DNA from: G963662905 sp963676415
GTDB taxonomy: Bacteria > Bacteroidota > Bacteroidia > Bacteroidales > WRLA01
Reading direction: 5' to 3'
Assembly: GCA_963676415.1 (NCBI GenBank)
Contig: OY781097.1
Coordinates: forward strand, 2,356,001 to 2,420,000
DNA: 64,000 nucleotides
A model generated the notes under the pieces. It saw only the letters and a list, made by a program, of their open reading frames with translations. It did not search any database and was not told where the DNA came from. How positions within the stretch are numbered: position 1 is the first letter of the stretch; each line of letters begins with the position of its first letter. Shown piece after piece: positions 59,238 to 64,000 of the stretch. A program made the position numbers and the translations under genes.

Positions 59238-60490
59238 AGTTCAATTCCATAGTAGAAATAAAAGCGGCTGGCAAGCCATAGCCCAATACCGATTATAAGC
59301 CATAAGAGACGGGAATGTATGCCAGAACGGCAATAATTGGGTTTGGTAATCATTTCAAAAGCTTTAGGTACACGGTTGATATAAGCTGGTATCAGGATAA
59401 GGCCGAGGATGATCCCATAAAGGCAGAAAGCTGCAGGAATGCGGGGGTAGTTCAAAATCAGTATCCCCGAAACCCCGGCAATCCAAGGAAAAAACATGAC
59501 CATGCCCAAAAAGGGATCCCGGTTGTGGCGCCGTAAGAAAAGGCTGCATGGGGATGAAATATAAAACAGTGAACCTATGTGGCGTCCAACAAATATCAGG
59601 ATGAGCGAGAAGACCATGAATATAGAGAGTACCTGCGGACTGTAGATATCTGTCATAAACATCCATTTCGCGGCATAAACAAAACCTGTATTGGTAAGGG
59701 CTCCAACCAAATATGATCCAAATGAAAATAATAGGGAATGAATTAAAGCCCAGGCAAAAAATAAGCGGCTGAAATTGCTCCTGATGTGGCTGTTAAAATA
59801 GTATTTTCTTAAGCCTGCTCCCGTCAGAAATATCATCATCGGGGCAAAAGCACTGATAAACACTATGTTTACTCCTGTCCATTCAGAGCTGATGGTCCGT
59901 AGTGAGTAGATTGAAAAAGTATTATAAAATACCATTCCAAGATTATAAAGCTTGGCCGCAAGCAAAGAATACAATTGATGCAGCCAAAACATCAAAAAAA
60001 AGGATATTACAAATGCGGCCAGAGAATTAAATGCAAATGCAGGAAAACATTGCCTGGGGGTACATTTTTTTTTGGCAGGCAATTCTTCAAAAGTCGTTTC
60101 ATAAGCCTGAGGTAATTTCCAAAAGTATTTTTGACTAAATGTATGTGTCCAGAAATTTTTAAAGAAATCGCACCAATCGAGAAAAATGTAATCACGATTT
60201 TTTAAAGTTTCCTGTCTGGGCTTTAATCCACGGAATATCCATATTAGGGGAATCTGCCATTTTTTTATCCGTATTATAGTTTTGGAGTAAAATTGCTTAA
60301 GAATGAGGGTGGCTGTTTTTTTGTGCTTTCTGTGCCTGCTTTTTGATTTTGCTTGCTTCTTTTTGCCTTTCTCGTACCTGTCCTTTAATTTTTTGTGCCT
60401 TTTTTTTCGTTCGCGTTCCTCCCGCTTTTGACGTTTTAGTGATTCACGCTGACGACGCAATTTATCCCTGATTTCCTTGTTCGCAAACAT
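59234..60490 (-). CDS. Membrane protein of unknown function with basic N terminus
   Basis: 418 residues from ATG 60490 (MFANKEIRDKLRRQRESLKRQKREE). The frame is open to 60538, but that part overlaps the metK terminator. About 75 residues of Arg/Lys/Glu-rich cytoplasmic sequence (KKRHKKLKDRYEKGKKKQAKSKS) precede seven or so membrane helices beginning at about residue 165. The helical part includes FAFNSLAAFVISFFLMFWLHQLY and WALIHSLLFSFGSYLVGAL. I do not recognise a family; the basic tail could bind RNA, ribosomes or acidic lipids. Downstream of metK but separated by a terminator. Confidence 0.6.
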   Translation of the reverse strand: MFANKEIRDKLRRQRESLKRQKREERERKKRHKKLKDRYEKGKKKQAKSKSRHRKHKKTATLILKQFYSKTIIRIKKWQIPLIWIFRGLKPRQETLKNRDYIFLDWCDFFKNFWTHTFSQKYFWKLPQAYETTFEELPAKKKCTPRQCFPAFAFNSLAAFVISFFLMFWLHQLYSLLAAKLYNLGMVFYNTFSIYSLRTISSEWTGVNIVFISAFAPMMIFLTGAGLRKYYFNSHIRSNFSRLFFAWALIHSLLFSFGSYLVGALTNTGFVYAAKWMFMTDIYSPQVLSIFMVFSLILIFVGRHIGSLFYISSPCSLFLRRHNRDPFLGMVMFFPWIAGVSGILILNYPRIPAAFCLYGIILGLILIPAYINRVPKAFEMITKPNYCRSGIHSRLLWLIIGIGLWLASRFYFYYGIEL

Positions 60491-60516
60491 TAAAGGAATT
60501 TTTTTTCTGCAAGTTA

Positions 60517-60556
60517 TAAAAAAAGCCGCAACATTCAATGATGCCGCAGCTTTTAA
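60517..60556. terminator. Hairpin terminator 3' of metK
   Basis: A bulged hairpin AAAAAAGCCGCAACAT / ATGCCGCAGCTTTT with T-runs on both strands lies 16 bases past the metK stop (minus strand) and before the unknown membrane-protein gene. Confidence 0.6.
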
Positions 60557-60571
60557 TAATTTTATGTGGTT

Positions 60572-61873
60572 TTAACAGCCAAAGGCTTTTTTAATCTTGT
60601 CAACATAATCGAGTTTTTCCCATGCAAAGAAATCAACAACTTTAAAATAGCGTTCTTTTCCGTTAATGGTTTTTGCAAGCGTATGTTCATCCTGATAATA
60701 TACTTCAATCTCTTTTGAGAAAGTATCGCGGCCAAAATGGCCGTATGTTGCTGTTGGAAGGAAAATCGGATTGGTCAAACCAAAGCGTTCGATAATGGCA
60801 AATGGTCTCAGGTCAATGATTTCCTTAATTTTTTCAGCAATTTTTCCATCACTCAGCGTATTTCCCTTTTCGTCTTTCATTTTGCAGCTATCGTGCGTAT
60901 CAACAAAAACGCTCACAGGTTCGGCCACACCAATGGCATAAGCCAATTGTACCATTGCTTCTTCAGCAACACCTGCAGCAACTAGGTTTTTTGCAATGTG
61001 GCGGGCTGCATAAGCTGCGCTGCGATCCACTTTTGATGCGTCTTTTCCACTGAATGCGCCACCGCCATGCGATGCTTTTCCACCGTAAGTGTCCACAATG
61101 ATTTTGCGGCCTGTCAGTCCGGTGTCGCCATGCGGGCCACCAATAACAAATTTACCGGTTGGGTTAACAAATAAACGGAAATCGCCTTTGAACAGATCCG
61201 CAATTTGTTTGGGTAATGTTGCTTTAACGCGGGGAACAAGAATGTTTAGTACATCCTCACGGATGGTGTCCTGCATTTCTTTTTCATCAGCGAAATCATC
61301 ATGTTGTGTTGAAATTACGATGGTGTCGATGCGTACCGGATGATGATGATCGTCGTATTCAATAGTTACCTGCGATTTGGAATCCGGGCGCAGATAGGTC
61401 ATTTGGCTACCTTCATGACGTATGGCCGCAAGCTCCTGCAGCAGGATGTGCGAAAGCTCAACCGGCATCGGCATCAGGTTTTCCATATCGTTGGTGGCAT
61501 AACCGAACATCATGCCCTGGTCGCCGGCGCCTTGTTCTTCTTTTTTGGCGCGTTCAACTCCCTGGTTGATATCGCCCGATTGTTCATGGATTGCAGAAAT
61601 GACGCCACACGATTGCGCATCAAATTGATAGTCCGAACGGGTGTAGCCAATATCGGTAATGGTTTTGCGGGCAATGCGCTGTACGTCAACATAACCATTG
61701 GTTTTTACTTCGCCGCCAACAACTGCCAGGCCGGTTGTTACAAAACTTTCACAAGCAACTTTTGAGTTGGGGTCGTGACGAAGAAATTCGTCGAGCATGG
61801 CGTCTGAAATTTGATCAGCTACCTTGTCAGGATGTCCTTCAGAGACAGATTCGGAAGTGAATAAGTATCCCAT
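60572..61873 (-). CDS. metK: S-adenosylmethionine synthetase
   Basis: 433 residues. Motifs: LFTSESVSEGHPDKVADQISDAMLD, DQGMMFGYATNDMENLMPMPVELSH, TGKFVIGGPHGDTGLTGRKIIVDTYGG and the phosphate loop GGGAFSGKDASKVDRSAAY. It makes SAM from methionine and ATP. The protein is about 45 residues longer than E. coli MetK, mostly in loops, as in other Bacteroidota. The leader carries a SAM-II-like riboswitch, so its level is probably controlled by its own product. Confidence 0.97.
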   Translation of the reverse strand: MGYLFTSESVSEGHPDKVADQISDAMLDEFLRHDPNSKVACESFVTTGLAVVGGEVKTNGYVDVQRIARKTITDIGYTRSDYQFDAQSCGVISAIHEQSGDINQGVERAKKEEQGAGDQGMMFGYATNDMENLMPMPVELSHILLQELAAIRHEGSQMTYLRPDSKSQVTIEYDDHHHPVRIDTIVISTQHDDFADEKEMQDTIREDVLNILVPRVKATLPKQIADLFKGDFRLFVNPTGKFVIGGPHGDTGLTGRKIIVDTYGGKASHGGGAFSGKDASKVDRSAAYAARHIAKNLVAAGVAEEAMVQLAYAIGVAEPVSVFVDTHDSCKMKDEKGNTLSDGKIAEKIKEIIDLRPFAIIERFGLTNPIFLPTATYGHFGRDTFSKEIEVYYQDEHTLAKTINGKERYFKVVDFFAWEKLDYVDKIKKAFGC

Positions 61874-61935
61874 TTAATGTATTTTAATTGTTAGACTTAA
61901 ATTAAATGGGAAAGACGATTGGTTGTAGAAAAAAT

Positions 61936-61990
61936 ACTGGTTTAGCATTTTTTTATGTGGTTGCAATCAATCAAATCTTTCCACGTGGCG
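61936..61990 (-). ncRNA. SAM-II-like riboswitch in the metK leader
   Basis: Reading the minus strand: P1 arms GTGG (61984-61981) and CCAC (61960-61957) enclose GATTTGATTGATTGCA, which matches the conserved GAUUU...UUGCA loop of SAM-II. After an A-rich link comes GCTAAA (61946-61941), the conserved 3' element, then CAGT. That can pair with ATTG in the loop to form the pseudoknot. Two to three extra bases (AAA) between P1 and GATTT are unusual. It lies about 60 bases before the metK ATG, directly after a TAATTTTG promoter element (61999-61992). Confidence 0.62.
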
Positions 61991-61991
61991 G

Positions 61992-61999
61992 CAAAATTA
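61992..61999 (-). promoter_or_regulatory. Candidate -7 element of metK
   Basis: TAATTTTG on the minus strand fits TAnnTTTG and sits immediately upstream of the aptamer, so transcription would begin within the first bases of P1. No TTG at N19. Confidence 0.5.
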
Positions 62000-62085
62000 T
62001 AAAATTTATTTAAATACTTTTTAAATAAGCATAAAATTATTTTTCCTCCGAAAGGTTTATTTCGTTAATGGGTTGAAAATCAAAC

Positions 62086-62997
62086 CTATTTTTGTTGGGT
62101 CAGTTCATGGAAAACATCTTCCATACTGCGGTTTTCCTGCTGCATCGAAAGTACTTTCACATTATTGGCAACGGCCTGCTCAAAGATTTCTTCGCGTATG
62201 TCCTTCTCGGCAGAGCAAATCAATTCAAATTTTTTGTCGGCAATTTCATTTATTTTCTGGACTCCTGAAATAGCTTTTAGAAAATCGGGTTTCGCTTTGA
62301 CGTTAATTTCCAGTGTGATGCGCGTATTGCCTTTGCTCAATGAGGCCAGGTTTTTGGTGCTGTCGTCAGCAACAATTGTTCCTTTGTTAATAATGATGAC
62401 GCGGTCGCAAATGGCTTCTACTTCCTGCATGATATGTGTGGAAAGTATTACGGTTTTTTCGCTGCCGATTTTGCGGATGAGGTTGCGGATTTCGATAAGC
62501 TGGTTGGGATCCAGGCCTGAAGTGGGTTCATCGAGAATCAGGACTTCCGGGTCGTGGATCATCGCCTGTGCCAGGCCCACCCTTTGTCTGTATCCTTTGG
62601 ACAATGCTCCGATTTTTTTGTGTTTTTCAGGCGAAAGTCCTGTGATTTCGATCATTTCCCTGGCTTTCTCCAAAGGTTTTTTGATTTTGTAGAGGCCGGC
62701 TACATGCTCCAGATATTCGGTTACATACATATCCAGATAGAGCGGGTTGTGTTCGGGCAGATAACCCAAACGGCGGCGTACTTCCAAAGAATTTTCCAGG
62801 ATATCAAAACCGCTTACACTGGCAGTGCCATTTGTTGGCGGGATAAAGCAACTGATCATTTTCATCAGCGTTGATTTACCGGCTCCGTTTGGTCCCAGTA
62901 AGCCTACAATTTCTCCTTTTTTGATGCTGAAACTGGCATCATTTACGGCTTTTTGTGTGCCGTACATTTTTGTGATATTCTTAACTTCTATGCTCAT
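62086..62997 (-). CDS. gldA: ABC transporter ATPase, GldA type
   Basis: 303 residues from ATG 62997 (MSIEVKNITKMYG); 18 further codons upstream are not family-like. Walker A GLLGPNGAGKSTLMKMI (about 33-49), signature LSKGYRQRVGLAQAMIHDPEVLILDEPTSGLDPNQLIEIR, and H-loop STHIMQEVEAICD. The long C-terminal domain (about 220-303) and LPEHNPLYLDMYVTEYLEHVAGLY match GldA, the gliding-associated ATPase that pairs with GldF/GldG. Those partners are not in the window, so motility is not implied. A general ABC-2 ATPase is the alternative. Confidence 0.82.
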   Translation of the reverse strand: MSIEVKNITKMYGTQKAVNDASFSIKKGEIVGLLGPNGAGKSTLMKMISCFIPPTNGTASVSGFDILENSLEVRRRLGYLPEHNPLYLDMYVTEYLEHVAGLYKIKKPLEKAREMIEITGLSPEKHKKIGALSKGYRQRVGLAQAMIHDPEVLILDEPTSGLDPNQLIEIRNLIRKIGSEKTVILSTHIMQEVEAICDRVIIINKGTIVADDSTKNLASLSKGNTRITLEINVKAKPDFLKAISGVQKINEIADKKFELICSAEKDIREEIFEQAVANNVKVLSMQQENRSMEDVFHELTQQK

Positions 62998-63070
62998 GCA
63001 AAATCCTTTGCGACAAAAATAAGCATTCACCAGACTTGAAACGGGAGGCAATGCTTAAAATTCCTTAAAA

Positions 63071-63706
63071 CTATTTTCTTCCAAAATCTGCAGGGATTTC
63101 ACCCCAGTATTCGGTTTGCCATTTCAGAATGGGATTGGGATACTGATTGGTTTTCAGCCAGTATTCTCCTCTTTCGATGAGGTTGAAAATCTTTGCATTG
63201 CGCGCAGTTCGGGCCAGTTTGGTGTTTACACGTTTATCGCGCACCCACTTCATTGCTGTACGCGAATCGGTATAAATCGGGATGCTGCTATTGTATTTTT
63301 TCAGGAAGGCCAATCCGTGCACAATGGCCAGAAATTCGCCAATATTCACGGTTCCTTCGGGCAAAGGGCCCAAATGAAAGAGTTTGCGCCCGCTTTTGGT
63401 TTCAACTCCCTGATATTCCATGTCGCCCGGGTTTCCGGCACATGCTGCATCAACGCTGATGGTGTTCCAGTCGGGCATGCCGATGCGTTTTTTGTCTGCT
63501 TCTGTCATCACCTTTTTGGGAATGTCTTTTCCGATAAACTGTGTGGGTGATGAACTAAAGGCTTCTTCGGCCATCTCACGAGAGGGAAAGGATTTGTAAA
63601 CAGCGCCTTCGAAGCCAGCAATCTGTTTTTTGCATTCGTCCCAGGAAGTATAAACACCCGGTTGCAGACCTTTCCAAACAGTATAGAATTTAGTTTTTTT
63701 AGCCAT
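63071..63706 (-). CDS. rnhA: Ribonuclease H with viroplasmin domain
   Basis: 211 residues. N-terminal viroplasmin/RNase-H1 hybrid-binding domain: FYTVWKGLQPGVYTSWDECKKQIAGFEGAVYKSFPSREMAEEAF. The RNase H domain starts about residue 78 with the acidic residues in SVDAACAGNPG (D), NIGEFLAIVHGL (E), YTDSRTAMKWV (D) and PADFGRK (D). It removes RNA from RNA:DNA hybrids in the cytoplasm. Eight bases overlap with the stop of the EamA gene upstream on this strand. Confidence 0.93.
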   Translation of the reverse strand: MAKKTKFYTVWKGLQPGVYTSWDECKKQIAGFEGAVYKSFPSREMAEEAFSSSPTQFIGKDIPKKVMTEADKKRIGMPDWNTISVDAACAGNPGDMEYQGVETKSGRKLFHLGPLPEGTVNIGEFLAIVHGLAFLKKYNSSIPIYTDSRTAMKWVRDKRVNTKLARTARNAKIFNLIERGEYWLKTNQYPNPILKWQTEYWGEIPADFGRK

Positions 63707-64000
63707 GAACTACTTTTTTGCGGCCCGATCTTAATTGCGCCAGGCTGATGCCGCCCAGGGCAAGCACAATCCCTGCTATTTTTCGTGCATCAAAACTTTC
63801 ATCTACTACCAGCCAGGCGAATATTGCCGTAAATGCCGGGATGAAGTTTGTGAATATCGCCGTACGGCTTACGCCAATGACCCTTGTGCTATAGGTGTAA
63901 AATACGAAAGCCAAAGAGCTGCCCAAAACGGCCAGCCAGAAAAGCGAACTGATCAGCTCACCCGTAAATTCTGTTTGCAGCACATTTTTCCATTCAAAAA
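63699..64000 (-). CDS. EamA/DMT-family transporter, C-terminal part (5' end outside window)
   Basis: About 99 residues visible up to the stop at 63699; the frame is still open at the window edge. Three membrane helices are seen, with VLGSSLAFVFYTYSTRVIGVSRTAIFTNFIPAFTAIFAWLVVDESFDARKIAGIVLALGGI, the pattern of the second EamA repeat of drug/metabolite transporters (G(S/A)xxxYxxWxxA...PxxxxxxAxxxLxE...GxxLxxxG). Substrate unknown. Ends in basic residues. It overlaps the rnhA start by 8 bases. Confidence 0.82.
   Translation of the reverse strand, partial: FEWKNVLQTEFTGELISSLFWLAVLGSSLAFVFYTYSTRVIGVSRTAIFTNFIPAFTAIFAWLVVDESFDARKIAGIVLALGGISLAQLRSGRKKVVHG

Overview
This 64 kb window is chromosomal DNA of a Bacteroidota bacterium, most likely near Bacteroidales/Marinilabiliales. 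The signs are: the Bacteroidota order of the division/wall cluster (mraZ-rsmH-ftsL-pbp-murE-mraY-murD-ftsW-murG-murC-ftsQ-ftsA-ftsZ), type IX secretion sorting tails, a GldA-type ABC protein, OmpA/PorT-like barrels, a GlsB/GlsA-type glycine-lipid acyltransferase pair, and repeated promoter -7 elements of the form TAnnTTTG. MurE carries the DNPR motif of meso-diaminopimelate-adding enzymes. The species cannot be named from the sequence alone.

Layout. (1) 1-6410, plus strand: end of a phosphate-type porin, a lipoprotein with two lamin-tail domains, an SdiA-regulated/phytase-esterase-like lipoprotein, two tandem CYTH-like paralogues, a canonical CYTH protein and an SLC13/DASS permease. I read this as one locus for anionic phosphorylated or dicarboxylate substrates; that is a hypothesis. 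(2) 6412-8039, minus: two outer-membrane barrel proteins. (3) 8040-14690: an accessory island with three intact genes (a coiled-coil membrane protein and two RhuM-family proteins), transposase and nuclease relics, and many repeats. Each intact gene is followed by an element starting CAACAATTAAGC and containing GGAAACCGGAGT; the last two copies are 233 bp direct repeats about 96% identical. This resembles a gene-cassette array without a visible integrase and is the most unusual part of the window. (4) 14692-31589, minus: ftsB, an HD phosphohydrolase, yqeY and the complete dcw cluster, read from an upstream region with a MraZ-type operator. (5) 31837-44125: glycine-lipid genes, engB, biotin-dependent carboxylase subunits, mutS2, aroB-aroA, an SRPBCC protein and an acyl-CoA ligase. 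(6) 44186-49062: a second accessory patch with a decayed HxlR copy, a hipBA system, a 59-residue cysteine protein, a flavin-type oxidoreductase divergent from an intact HxlR regulator, a metallophosphoesterase and an AraC fragment. (7) 49080-64000: lptG-like and tgt genes, a glycosyltransferase, an ECF sigma factor, hutU, two T9SS-exported proteins, marC, an unknown membrane protein, metK behind a SAM-II-like riboswitch, gldA, rnhA and a partial EamA transporter.

No tRNA, rRNA or CRISPR array was seen. Coordinates of starts were moved to internal ATGs where a terminator, promoter or family alignment argued against the longest frame. All family assignments come from reading the translations; no database search was run.
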